Below, one piece after another: positions 42,841 to 54,106 of a DNA stretch of 64,000 nucleotides (the first letter of the stretch is position 1; each line of letters opens with the position of its first letter). This DNA is from Artemia franciscana. Taxonomy: Eukaryota > Arthropoda > Branchiopoda > Anostraca > Artemiidae. A program made the position numbers and the translations under genes. The stretch is from positions 46,278,185 through 46,342,184 of the forward strand of contig NC_088865.1 of assembly GCF_032884065.1 (NCBI RefSeq), read 5' to 3'. The notes under the pieces were generated by a model. That model had not been told where the DNA came from. It searched no databases and saw only the letters and a list, made by a program, of their open reading frames with translations.

Positions 42841-45180
42841 TTTTATTAATTTTTTTGGTACTCCGCAAGCAACTAGAACACTCGGAATTTATTAAATACC
42901 TGAGTTTACTGTATTCAAAAGAGGTTTTATTATAATTTTTATACCAAGTCAGCAACTAAGACACCTGGAATTTACCTATAATCTGAGTTTGTTGTGAGTA
43001 CAAGTGCCTATTTTAATGTTTTGATACTAAGTCACCAATTTAAAGTTTCGAATCTTTCAAACTAGCTGAGTTTGTTGTAGTCAAAAGTGCTTTTATTAAT
43101 TTTATGTACTCAGACAGCAACTAAAACAGTCACTGTTTGTCAACTACTTGAATTGACTGTATTCAAAGGTGCTTTTATAAGAATCTTGATGCTCAGTCCA
43201 CAACTAAGACACTAGGAATTTACCTTCTAGCTGAACTGGTTGCATAAAAAAGTTCTTTTATTTGATTTTTACACTCAGTCACCAAATAAAAGATTCAAAA
43301 TTTGCCATTTAGCTGAGGTAGTTGTAATAAAAAGCGCTTTTATTAATTTTTTCATTATTCAGCCAGTAACTAAAACACTCAGAATTTATCAACTACCTCA
43401 GTTTATTGTAGTCAATAGTGCTTTCCTTAATATTTTTAACCTCAGTCAGCAGCTTAAATACTTTGAACATACCTACTAGCTAAGCTTGTTGTCGGCAAAA
43501 GTGCTTCTTTAATTTTTCGATACTCAGTCATCAACTAAAAGACTCGGAATTTACCAAGTACCTGATTTTGTTTTATTCAGAAGTGCTTTTATTAATTTTT
43601 TGGGAGCTCAGCCAGCAACTAAAACACTTGTAATTTATCATCTAGCTGAGTTTATTTGTAGTAAAAACGGCTTTCATTAAATTTCTGATGCTCAGTCAGC
43701 AACTAAGACACATGGAATGTACCTTCTAGCTGAGTTTCTTGTAAGCAAAAGTGCTTATTTGAATTTTTTTATACTCAGTCACCAACTTAAAGACTCGGAT
43801 GTTACCAATTAGCTGCAGTTCTAGTAGTCAAAAGTGCTTTTATTAGTGTTTGGGACTCAGCCAACAATTAAAACAGTGGAAATTTGTCAAATACTTAAAT
43901 TTATTGTAGTCAAAAGTGCTTTTAATAAAAATATTATACTCAGTCGGCAACTAAGACACTCGGAATTTACCTACTAGCTGAGCTTGATTTATGAAAAAGT
44001 ACTTTTTTTCACACTCAGTCAATAATTAAAAGACTGAAAATTTTCCATGCACCTTCATTTTTAATAGTCAAAATTGCTCTTATTCATTTTTCCGGTATTC
44101 AGCCATTAACTAAAACACTCAACATTTATCAACTACCTCAGTTTATTGTAGTCACAAGTGCTGTCATTAAATTTTTTATGCTAAGTCAGCAACTAAGATG
44201 CTTGGAATTTTCCCACTAGCTGAGTTTGTTGTAAGCAAAAGTGTTTTTTTTCATACTCAGTCACCATCTAAAAGAATATGAATTTACCAAGTAGCTTGTT
44301 TAGCTTGTGTCGTAATCAGGCTGCAACTCAAACACTCAGAATTTATCAACTACCTGAGTTTATTGTTGTCAAACGTGCTTTTATTAAATTTTTGATACTC
44401 AGTCAGCACCTAAGACACTTGAAATTTACCTAGTAGCCTAGTTGTTTGTATTAAAACGAGCTTTTATTTCATTTTTCATACTTTACCACCGATTAGAATT
44501 ATCAGAATTTATGGTGTAGCCGAGTTTGCTGTACTCAAAAGTGCTTTTATTAATTTCTTTTATACGTTGTCAGATACTAAACCATTAAGAATTTACCAGA
44601 TAGATGAGTCCGTTGTTTTCAAAAGTTTTTTTTCTATTTGTTGGTACTGAGCCAGCGACTAAAACACTCGGACTCTATCCACTACCTGAGTTCATTGTAT
44701 TTAAAAGTGTCTTTATTTAAACTTTTGATACCCAGTCAGCAACTAAGAAACAGGGAGTATACCTACTATTTGAGTTTGTTGTGTGCAAAAGTGCTCATTT
44801 ATTTTTTGATACGCAGTCGGAAAATAAAACATTAGGAATTTACTTGCTAGCTGAGTTTGTTATTCTGAAAAATAATATTACTAATTTTTTTTATATGCTC
44901 TTGGTAACTAAACACTCTGGATTTACCAGCGTGCTGATTTTGTTGTAATTAAAAGTGCTCTTATTGATTTTTTTTGGTACTCAACTAGTAACTAAAACAC
45001 CTGGAATTTATAAAATACCTGAGTTTATTTTAGTCAAAAGTGCTTTTATTAAATTTTGATGCTGAATCAGCAACTAAGACGCTCGAAATATACCTACTAT
45101 CTGAGTTTGTTGTATACAAAAGTGCTTATATTTAATTTTTTGATACTCAGTCACCAATTAAAAGACTCGGAATTTAATTC
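42830..45180 (+). repeat. Satellite array, ~83-bp unit, ~28 copies
   Basis: The unit is approximately GTCAAAAGTGCTTTTATTAA, TTTTTGATACTCAGTCAGCA, ACTAAAACACTCGGAATTTA, CCAACTAGCTGAGTTTGTTG. The AAGTGCTTTTATTAA phrase recurs near 43006, 43090, 43172, 43253, 43335, 43419, 43500 and 43585, and so on at 81-86-bp spacing to about 45120. Copies differ from each other by many substitutions, so the array is old. Confidence 0.95.
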
Positions 45181-45184
45181 AAAA

Positions 45185-46170
45185 TAATCTCTTGGCCCGG
45201 TTAGAGATAGTTGTGACTTTTATCATTTCTCTCATAGGATCTTTGTTATATTTCTTAACCTTTATTCAACTTCTATAATTTCGTTATAACATTTTAAGAA
45301 GCTTAGATTTCAATTTTGTGAAAATATTACCTTCATGTCTCAAACGGCGTTCTGTAGTTAGAAATATATCTTAAATAACCAGGATTACTGACCAACATTT
45401 GTGCTTGTATCATTTCTTTTATAGGCCTGTCGCATCATCAGTTAAAATATATTCGACTTTATTAATTCTGTTAGAATATTTTTAGCAGTTTAAATTTAAG
45501 TTTTGAGAAAATATTTACCTTCATATCTCAGACGGGGTATTGTAGTTAAAAAATATCTAAGGCCACCTAAATCATGAAACTACTTACTTCACAGTTCAAA
45601 AGAAATCAGTTAAAATCATTTAATTTTTTTAAAATATTTAAGCTTATATTATTTCTCCCATTTGACCGTCTCTCAAAGGACCGTCGTCGTATTTCTTTAT
45701 CTTCATTCGACCTTATTAATTTTGTTAGAACATTCAAGAAGCTTAGGTTTCTGTTATGAGAAAAAAGCGCCTTCATGTCTCAAACGGCTTAAAAATATAT
45801 CTTAAGTAACTAGGAACAGTATTAGCGTTTGATCTTGTATCATTTCTCTCACGCTGTAACATCACCGCTTAAATTATGAACAACTTTATTAATTTTGTTA
45901 AAACATTATAAGACGCTTAGGATTTGGTTTTGAGAAAATCTTTACCTTCATGTCTCAAACTGTTTATTATAGTTAAGAAATTTATCTCAAGCAACCTAAA
46001 TCAGGAAATGAGTTACCTCATAGTTCAAAATAAACCAGTTACGATTATCTGACCATGTTAAACACATTTGGGTTTGTATCATTTCTCTCATGAGACCTAC
46101 GTCATATTTCTTAACCTTCATTCGACTTTAATAATTTCGTTAGAACATTTTAAGAAGCCTAGATTAAAGA
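45185..46170 (+). repeat. Higher-order satellite: alternating ~192- and ~236-bp units
   Basis: TATCATTTCTCTCATAGGA-like phrases lie near 45218, 45410, 45645, 45837 and 46077 (spacings 192, 235, 192, 240). The longer units contain an extra ~45 bp (ACCTAAATCATGAAACTACT, CACAGTTCAAAAGAAATCAG). This gives a ~428-bp dimer repeated a little more than twice. It starts directly at the end of the 83-bp array. Confidence 0.85.
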
Positions 46171-46174
46171 ATGA

Positions 46175-47440
46175 TTTTGAAAATTAATCTTTTGTTATAA
46201 GTATATAAAATGTCATTTTAAGACATGAAAAAAATAGGATAAAAAAAGAAAAAATTTCACTACAAACAATATTTTTCACAACTAACATTTTTCTATCCTC
46301 TTCATTTCTTGTTTCTAAAAAATCACAGATGAAATTCATTTGTCATAATTATATTTAATGTCATTTTAAGAAATGTAAAAAAAAGTAGAAATTTTTTTAA
46401 GTCCCAAACAAATTTTTTTTCATAAAGTTAAAAAATTTTAAGATAAAAAAAGGGGTGTATAAGGGGCCCATAGAGGTGGGATATGAATTGCCATACGTTT
46501 CACCTTAAAAAATGTTAATATAAACACTCATTCCCATAAATATGATTCTTTAAGTGGCTACACTATGCCTACATTGATGTAGGATGTCAAGTAAAATTCA
46601 ATACTATATCATTAATTATTTTAGTCCAATTTGAAATCAAATAAAATGGTCTATTTTAGTTGTCATTCCTCTGATTACGCCGATTCTACCATTCTATTTG
46701 AATTTATATAGATCAGTGTATTAAAGTGGGCATTCCCCTGATTAAGCTGATTCTATTAGACCATTTGAATTCAAATAAAACAGTTTCCTCAACTGGTCAT
46801 TTTTCCTATTTAGTGATGACTGAATATATGTTAATCATGTACTGACAGGAATATGTAATTGAGGTGCCTGCTGTTATATGCAAAAGAAGCTTAGGGCATA
46901 TGCAAGTGAGATTTAGATTATAGGCAAAAAGAGCTCCATGTGTAATTTCAGCCTCAATAATGACCATATTACTCACTTCTACCTACCCCAAAGTCGTCAG
47001 ATCAAAAATTCAAAATAATCATTTCGTACAGCATCGTTCAAGTTTCCAATTACAATCCTTTTTAGGGTGTTATGACTCTCCGTGTTCTCTTGGGAAAGGG
47101 CTGTAAGCGGCACCCGTTGTATCGGTATCCAGCATGTTGGTATTGGGCGTATCTACATAGGACGTATCGGCATTGTCTTTTTAATCATGGTTTTGTATCT
47201 TCTATACGATTAGGGGAAGAGCCTGTCTTTGTTAAGGCTGATTATGGTAATACTTAACTGAAGCTGTTTTTCCCAATATGCCGGGAAAACCACCATAATT
47301 CGACTGATTTCGACGTGAGATTTTGCAAAGAAGAGAGTTTCCCACAGAAAAAAAAAATTGAAACTTTCCAGGAGAAATTTTACACCAAGAGGAGGGGATT
47401 TCCTGGTGTTATTTGAAAGATCGTAACAAATTAATTAAAA
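46175..47440. other. AT-rich DNA, nothing recognised
   Basis: A near-duplicate line (ATGTCATTTTAAGACATGAAAA near 46209 and ATGTCATTTTAAGAAATGTAAA near 46358) is the only internal structure seen. Confidence 0.4.
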
Positions 47441-47444
47441 AACA

Positions 47445-47765
47445 ACAGGAAGTAAGGAACAATATTGAACATTAAAACAAGCAGAAATTATTCCTTATAT
47501 GAGGGGTGCTGCTCCCCAGAAACAAATAAGTAAAACTACCATGACGGTGTTGCTACCATGGTATATACCATGGCTATACCATGGTGTTGCATTATGGGTA
47601 TCATTTGAAAAAAGATTAGAAATTGAATTAAAAAAGAGTTTTTTTTCAAATGCAAATAAGGAGCAACATTTAAACTTAAAACGAGCAGAAATTAATCCGT
47701 TACATAAAAGGTGCTGCCCCTTCCTCAATACCTCGCTCATAAAAGTAAGGTTACTTATTAACTTA
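47445..47765. repeat. Two half copies of palindromic repeat A, with an 18-bp perfect palindrome between them
   Basis: Left-arm-type sequences at about 47445-47520 and 47640-47760 (GGAGCAACATTTAAACTTAA, GCTGCCCCTTCCTCAATACC) stand in the same orientation. Between them, CCATGGTATATACCATGG at 47557-47574 is a perfect palindrome. Confidence 0.65.
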
Positions 47766-47769
47766 AAAA

Positions 47770-49285
47770 GTATAGTTTTGATAAAGAGTCAAAATACTTA
47801 AAAAAAGTCTATAGCCTCCATCTAGAAATTAATTTTGAAATTGCAAATAGCAAAGCTTTTAATTTTCGGATGGAGGTCTTGTGTAGTCTTGTCTTAGCTC
47901 TTCTAGGAATTTTATAGACAGATTACAGTAAACCTAAAACAATATTAGTTACGACAATTCCAAGTAGCTTTGAGTTAGGATGGTTTTTGCGTTTCTGAAT
48001 CAAAAACCAAAGACCTACTTGATTGACTTTGGTAATTACCTTTGATCAGTAAGCCTGTCTACTGAAATAGTAATTGACAATCCATTCTATCTAAAAATTC
48101 TTTTGAACTGCCGCGGTCAATAACCATTACGGTAGGATCGTGGTGACAATTCAAAAGGTTTTGAGTGATACTTTCGGTCGAGCTGAGATTTATACCCCAC
48201 CATCCTTACAAAGCCTAACCATGTTCTGTTTTATATGACCTATTTGCAAAATAACATCATTTGTTTTCTATTGAAAAGGATTTGTATTTCGAGCAGTGTT
48301 TTCTTTATTTGTCACAACATAACAAAAATACAACGAAAAAAAATTTGCAGGGGTGGTCAAGATTTATAAATTAGAATGGTAATACCCCCTCCATCCCTTT
48401 CCGAGCTTTCACGGGGTTTGATATTCATTTTAATTCTATTGAAAATATAATTTATGTATTCATGAACAAAAAAGAAGAAAATTGCCATACTAATCAAGAA
48501 TATTAAAAAGAACTAACTAAAGCAGACTGATTTTTCATAATATAATAATATGAAACCATAAAAATCTCAGCTATTTCTATTTTTCAATTTTGTAAATATA
48601 AAAGAAAAAATGAAAGATACTTTTTAAAATATAAAATTAAATTTTCTCTGGAAAATTTTTTTTGGAAAGGGAATTTTTTTGAAGTTGATTTCTATTCATT
48701 TGTAACTGTCATAGTTTTGCCATTTGTTAACAATATTTTTTTCCAATTTCTTTGTTAAAAAATCAATAACTTTTGTCCTATTCATCCTCATGAGACATTT
48801 TGGGACCACTTTTTTGAAAATTTCATTGGCCAAGGGTCAATATTCTGCTATGCCTTGAGCAGTTCTGGACAATAAGATAATACACTGTCTGGCATATTTT
48901 TCAGTCCAACTCTTACAAAGTTGTCCCTGCGATAGACGTCTTTCAATAGTCGCTTCAAGTGAAATCTTGAGTTGGAATACAGAATATGCCAAAATTCATT
49001 TGATTTGCCCGAGCCAGTGCGTTTACTGTTTTTAACTTTCTTCTGAATTTAGATTTTTTTTTCTTCTTCTGGCTTTTCCATTTGTGATATGATCAATGTA
49101 TCTCATATTCTATATGTGGCGAAGGCATCTCAATTTTAATGTTAAAGGGTTCATTTTCTGGGCTTTGCTATCATGTTTCAAACCCATACCGAGTTATGGG
49201 TATCATCTGGCTGTATAAACGGTGAAGTTTTGCCAGTTTGAAAGGTGAACGGAGTTCCGTTGGTTTAAAAGCCTCCTGACAATAC
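47770..49285. other. AT-rich DNA, nothing recognised
   Basis: No gene, satellite or named repeat that I can support. Confidence 0.45.
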
Positions 49286-49369
49286 ATGTGGCCAAGCAGG
49301 GTCTGACTTCAGTGGTTTGACAATTATCAGCCATAGACTGTTGAAAGCTCTAGTATCCTTTGTAATAAC

Positions 49370-49497
49370 CAAAAGTGATTAGAGGGCAAGACATCCCTTA
49401 ATGAACTTTTGCCGAAGACGCTAGAGGGTCATCATGGAGAGGCATTGTTTCCGCCTTATGCGCCAACTGGCATGGGAAGTCATAAGTAAGTAAGTAA
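49370..49497 (+). repeat. Probable LINE 3' end with (TAAG)n tail
   Basis: A relatively GC-rich stretch (GAAGACGCTAGAGGGTCATC, CGCCTTATGCGCCAACTGGC) ends in TAAGTAAGTAAGTAAG. This is the form of a 5'-truncated LINE tail. The coding part is not present, so the clade is open. Confidence 0.4.
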
Positions 49498-50029
49498 GAG
49501 GGCAAGCACACCCCCCAAGTCCATTGATTCAAAATGTTGAGAGTTTGATCAGCATAATTGAAGATCTGAATCAGACAAGATAAGCATGATCTGTTCTGAA
49601 AACCAAAATATACTTTATACTCTGTTTAATTTCTTTTTTTAGTGTTTTCACTTGTTTGAACTTCGATAAAACAAAAATCATGATAAACTAAAGGAATAAA
49701 TATCAGTATATGCATATTAAACTATCAATCCAGATTCTTTTTTTTTGTAATCTCGGTAATGTTGTTTTTTTCTATAATCTATTATGAGAAACGGAAACAA
49801 TCAGCTCGAAATAATTATTATTTTCAGTAAAATAAGAGGCTTCAGCACTACTCATCATACAGTTTCTACTCGTTTTGAGTTTGACTTGATTATCAAAAGC
49901 TACCCTATAGCGTTGTCTATAGTAAAGGCAATAAGGCTTGAATATTTTATTATTAATTATTATCTTTTCTCAGATGCACATCATTTGGAAGGGGTTGTCG
50001 TTTTAACTTCGAAGAGTGCTTATTCGATT

Positions 50030-50870
50030 GGAAATCGGAAGTTTTAACATCATTTTTAAGAATCAAATGTGACTGACGGCAACTAGCCCCCCCCCCCACA
50101 CACACACACGCCCTTTTTCCCCAATTACATCCGATAAAATTTTGAGGTAGCCATTTCGTCAAAAATATTTTAAAGATCAGATAACAAAGCTCCAGGGTCG
50201 ACACAACCCCCCAGAGCCCTTGGATAGATGTTATAAGCTATGAATAGGGGGCATATAAGGTTTTTATGGAAGGCGATATCATATTAATTTCAGACAGGGT
50301 TTATTTGATTGAATGTGGGAATTTCTAGTGCTCTTCTTAAGAGTGAAAAGTGATCGAAGGGTAGTTAGCCTTCTTTCCCACGCTCTTTTGTTCTAAAATA
50401 AATCTAATAAAAATTTTAAGTTTGACATTTTGTTCAAAATAGTTAAAAGATCAGATAACAATAACTACAGTGATGGCGAAACCCCGGAGAGCCCACTGAT
50501 GCGTCTTGAAAGTTATGCAGGAGGACTTACGAGGTTCTTAGGAAGGTTTTTTTTATAAACTTTGGACGGGGCAATTGGAAATTGAAAGTTTCTGTTCCTT
50601 TTTATGGATCAAAAGTGATAAAATGGTAACTATACTCTCCCCCACACCTTCTTTTCCCCAAATTCATTCGATCAATATTTTGAGATAGCCATTTTTTTCA
50701 AAATTGTTCAGAGATCAGATAACAAAAACTCTAGAGTTGACGCGATCCACCAAAACAGGGACAAGTGTTGAAAGCTATGCTCCGGGGACATAAAAGATTT
50801 CTATTGAAAGAGTGGTCGTACAAACTCCAGAGCAGAAGAGATTTTTCCACAGCAAAGAGGCGTTTTTGCC
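50030..50870 (+). repeat. Repeat D as three tandem units of ~270 bp
   Basis: GATCAGATAACAA recurs near 50175, 50452 and 50714, each time about 60 bp after an AATTTTGAGATAGCCATTTT-like line and a C-rich line (the first with a (CA)n run at about 50097-50110). Confidence 0.75.
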
Positions 50871-50874
50871 ATTT

Positions 50875-51465
50875 TACTTTTCAAAACAACAAGTGCGCCG
50901 AAAAGTGTGCTGAAAGCTTATGAGTTTCAGAGGCTATGGTTCTGCGTGGTAGCGCATTCATTCCTAAAGATGAATTTGGTCTATAAAAAGTAAAGATTTA
51001 GAGGAGCAATTATTTCCAAGCTTCATTTTACTGAGTTGATTCACTTGAGGCTTATGCAAATTATATACAATTGTGTGTAGGTGCTCATCAGCTGGTCAAA
51101 CGGAGGATCGGCAGGTATCTGAGCAGTTGATAGAGTAAGAGGTGGCAGTGTGCACGAAGCCTCAAAACGCATTTTACTCAAATCTTCTTTGTCTCTGTGA
51201 GCCTTAAGATGAACGTAGAACAAATTTTTGCTTTAGTGGGGGGAAGGTAGTAGAAATTAATGTGTGTGGTTTGAATGGTTGAGTTTTAAAACTGTGATAA
51301 TGATGATCCCATAGCCTGTTTAAGATATTTCATAATTCTTCTCCCAAGAGAAATGTTTTCTTAGATGGACTTTTCGGGAATATTTTTTTAAGCATGTTTT
51401 TACAGATATTAAACTTATATTAAAAAGAAGGCAAATGAATAGTGGCTGCTCCCTTAAATTTAAGT
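50875..51465. other. Spacer before the 71-bp satellite
   Basis: Nothing recognised. Confidence 0.4.
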
Positions 51466-51469
51466 CAGC

Positions 51470-52340
51470 CTTGGAAAAGTGGAAATTTTCCAAATATTTG
51501 ATAGTCAAACCAATGAAGTTGATTTATTTTGAACAATAAACCAGGAAAAGTGGAAAGTCTTCAAACATTTGATAGACAACCACTAAAGTTGATTTCCTTA
51601 GAAACAAAAGACCCAGGAAAAGCAAAAGTCTTAACAAATTTGATAGTTAAACCAGTGAAGCTTTTTTTTCTTAACAGTTGACCCGGGGAAGTAAAAAATC
51701 ATCAAAAATTTGATATTCACACCAATAAGGCTGATTTCTTTTGATTAATAGACCCATAAAAATTGGAAAGTCTTTAAAAATTTGATGTTCAAACCAATAA
51801 AGTTTATTTCTTTCGAACAGTAGAGCCAGGAAAACTGAAAAGGCTTCGAAAATTTGATAATCAAACCAATAAAGCTGATTTCTTTTGAGCAATTTACCCA
51901 CAAAAAGTAAAAAGTCTTAAGAAATTTGATAGTCAAACCAATAATGTTGATTCCTTTTGAACACTAGACTCAGGAAAAGTGGAAAGTCATCAAAAATTTG
52001 ATAGTCAAACCAATAATGATGATTTCTTTTGAAAAATAGACTCAGTAAATGTGGAGAGTCTTCAAAAGTTTGATAGTCAAACCAATCAAGTTGATTTATT
52101 TTGAACAATTGACCCAGAAAAAGTTGTAAATTCTAAGAAATTTGGTAGTCAATCAAATAAAGTTAGTGTTTAACAATAGACCTAGAAAAGTGGAAAGTCT
52201 TCAAAATGTGTTATTAAACCAATAAAGTGGATTTCTTTAGAAATGTAGACCCAAGAAAAGTGGAAAATCTTCAAAAATTTTATAGACCAACCATTAAAGT
52301 GGATTTCTTTTGAAAAATAGCCCCAGGAAAGTAGAAATTC
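51470..52340 (+). repeat. Satellite array, ~71-bp unit, left part (~12 copies)
   Basis: The unit is approximately TTTGATAGTCAAACCAATAA, AGTTGATTTCTTTTGAACAA, TAGACCCAGGAAAAGTGGAA, AGTCTTCAAAAA. The GATAGTCAAACC phrase recurs near 51500, 51571, 51642, 51712, 51784 and 51856, and onward at 70-72 bp. The array breaks at about 52340 where a LINE is inserted and resumes at 54107. Confidence 0.95.
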
Positions 52341-52428
52341 AAACAAGTAGACGGTTTATCTCTTCGAGCGTTTAAGGCAATAATGTATTATATACTACCG
52401 TGCCTACTCTTCATCATTAATCTGTCAC

Positions 52429-53762
52429 TTGCAAAGGGCAGTTTTTGATCAGCTAACAGTTCCGAAAGTGATACCACTTCATAAAGGTGGCCCTAAAAAG
52501 GAAATTGAGAATTGGAGACCGATTTCTATTCTTCCATTGTTTTCTAAACTACAAGAAAAAGTGGTTCATAATCGTCTATATGGCTTCCTACAGGCTAATT
52601 GTTTACTGAGTAAGACCAAATCGGATTTCGTAAAGGGCACTCGACATCGAATGCTCAGCAACATTTTATGGAATCAGTGAATAGTGGTATAGACAGAGGT
52701 GAAACACCATTGTCTATATTTATTGATATTTGCAAAGCATTCAATACAGTTAATTTTCAAACGCTACTAAGTCGGATGGAGTCACTAGGTGTCCGCGGAA
52801 AGTGCCTGAAATGGTTTGAAAGCTATCTCACAGGATGATCTCTCAAAGTAGTTTTGAGTGATGTAAACTCAGTAGCATTTCCATTGATGTCTGGAGTACC
52901 ACAAGGTTCAGTGTTGGGTCCACTTCTTCACCTTATCTATGTTGATCTCATGCGTTTTTACCTGAAAGATGTGTGTCTTACCTTGTTTGCTGATGATACT
53001 GTTTTAACTGTGTTTGCCTCATCTGTGGAGGAGCTGGTGAGAAAAGCGAATCTTGCACTGGAAAGGCTAGAGGTCCACACAGCTAGAGGTACACAGCTAG
53101 ATGTGCATGGATTCGTAACTTTACGTGGTAAGCCAATTCAGCAAGTTGATCATCTCCGCTATCTTGGTTTTTATCTGGATTACCACCTGTCATGGAGATG
53201 CCAAAGTGACACTATTTCATCAAAAATCGCCCGTGGGGATGGCATACTTCGGCGTCTGCAGCACTTTCTCCCACAAAGGATACTTCTAACTATATATTAT
53301 TTGTTGGTTTATCCATATATCTCCTACGGCTGGCTCCTATGGAGCAGAAACTTCTTACCCAACTATAGAGTGCAAATTCTACAAAATAAAAGTATTAGAA
53401 CAATAGGTAGATATGTCCAAGATATGCATGACACCTGTGCTTGCTTTATGTTGCTGAAGTTCCTTGATGTCGGTCAGATAAGAGATTACTAGGCTGCTGT
53501 ATTTGTGTTTCAGTGTATGAATGGCCTAGCCTCAGATATCTGTAAGAGTATTTACCAAACAAATAGTAATCTGCATAACTATGGAACAAGGCAAAGTAGT
53601 CATATAGTTGTGGATTTACGTCATGTTACCCGGTCTTCATTCTCAATGAAACACCTGGGTCCAAGTGTATGGAATGAACTGCCAGTGAGCATTAGGGTGG
53701 CGGAGCACATACCTCAGTTTAAAAAGAAATTAAAGGATTATTTTTTGGGGGATAAATGTTGA
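52429..53762 (+). pseudogene. Reverse transcriptase of an L2/CR1-group LINE, lightly damaged
   Basis: RT palm and thumb of a LINE, which would copy its own RNA at a nicked target site. Order: PKVIPLHKGGPKKEIENWRP and ISILPLFSKLQEKVVHNRL (motifs 1-2), a frameshift near 52630-52680, LSIFIDICKAFNTVN (motif A, Asp kept), YLTG-stop-SLKVVL (TGA near 52837), SGVPQGSVLGPLLHLIYVDL (motif 4), LTLFADDTVLTVF (catalytic FADD intact, near 52980), an in-frame deletion after LALERLEVHTA, HLRYLGFYLDYHLSWRCQSD, a TAG at 53490-53492, then the C-terminal domain with NYGTRQSSHIVVDLRH and GPSVWNELPVSIRVAEHIPQ to the natural stop at 53760. The endonuclease is missing (5' truncation). With only about four lesions this is the youngest LINE here. 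Confidence 0.9.
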
Positions 53763-53799
53763 ATTTATTATGAGCGGCAGGGTAATTAGGTGAGGAAAG

Positions 53800-53950
53800 G
53801 GTGGGTTCGGGAGGTAAGGGTGGGGCTAGGGAGGTAAGGGTGGGCCAGGGAGGTAAGGGTGGGCTAGGGAGGTAAGGGTGGGCTAGGGAGGTATGGGTGG
53901 TCAGGGGGTAAGGTGGGGTTGGGAGGAATGAAAAGGGGGTGGGAGAGTTG
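53800..53950 (+). repeat. G-rich minisatellite, ~20-bp unit, in LINE 3' UTR
   Basis: Units of GGGAGGTAAGGGTGGGCTAG repeat about seven times with small changes. Several G3 runs per unit on the RNA-sense strand could form G-quadruplexes. Confidence 0.9.
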
Positions 53951-53997
53951 GGTTGGGAGGGAGAGGATTTGTTATTATAGGTAAGTAGATATGTGGA

Positions 53998-54042
53998 CTT
54001 TCGCGCAAATAAAACCTTGATAGGTTTTCCCTTGCGCGAAAG
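53998..54042 (+). other. Two-part perfect hairpin near the LINE 3' end
   Basis: Outer stem CTTTCGCGCAA / TTGCGCGAAAG (11 bp, 53998-54008 with 54032-54042) and inner stem AAAACC / GGTTTT (6 bp) around TTGATA. Located ~65 bp before the LINE end, where some LINEs have an RT-recognised stem-loop. Confidence 0.85.
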
Positions 54043-54106
54043 TGTTGTATTTTATTTATTTATTTGTGAGTGTTGAAGTAAAAACTTGAACTTGAAAAAA
54101 AACTTG

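Larger units (their letters stand above)
52345..54106 (+). mobile_element. LINE inserted in the 71-bp satellite, with hairpin and G-rich 3' UTR
   Basis: ~1.76 kb, flanked on both sides by the same satellite. It holds a 5'-truncated RT ORF, a G-rich minisatellite (53800-53950), a two-part hairpin (53998-54042) and a tail ending CTTGAACTTGAAAAAAAACT-TGAAAT. A few tens of bp of satellite seem to have been lost at the junction. Confidence 0.85.

Noticed and set aside
42830-45180. Possible CRISPR or coding repeat array
   Set aside because: The 83-bp units are diverged end to end without spacers, and frames are broken in every unit.
52345-54106. Active LINE
   Set aside because: Although the FADD box is intact, there is a frameshift, two in-frame stops, an internal deletion and no endonuclease.
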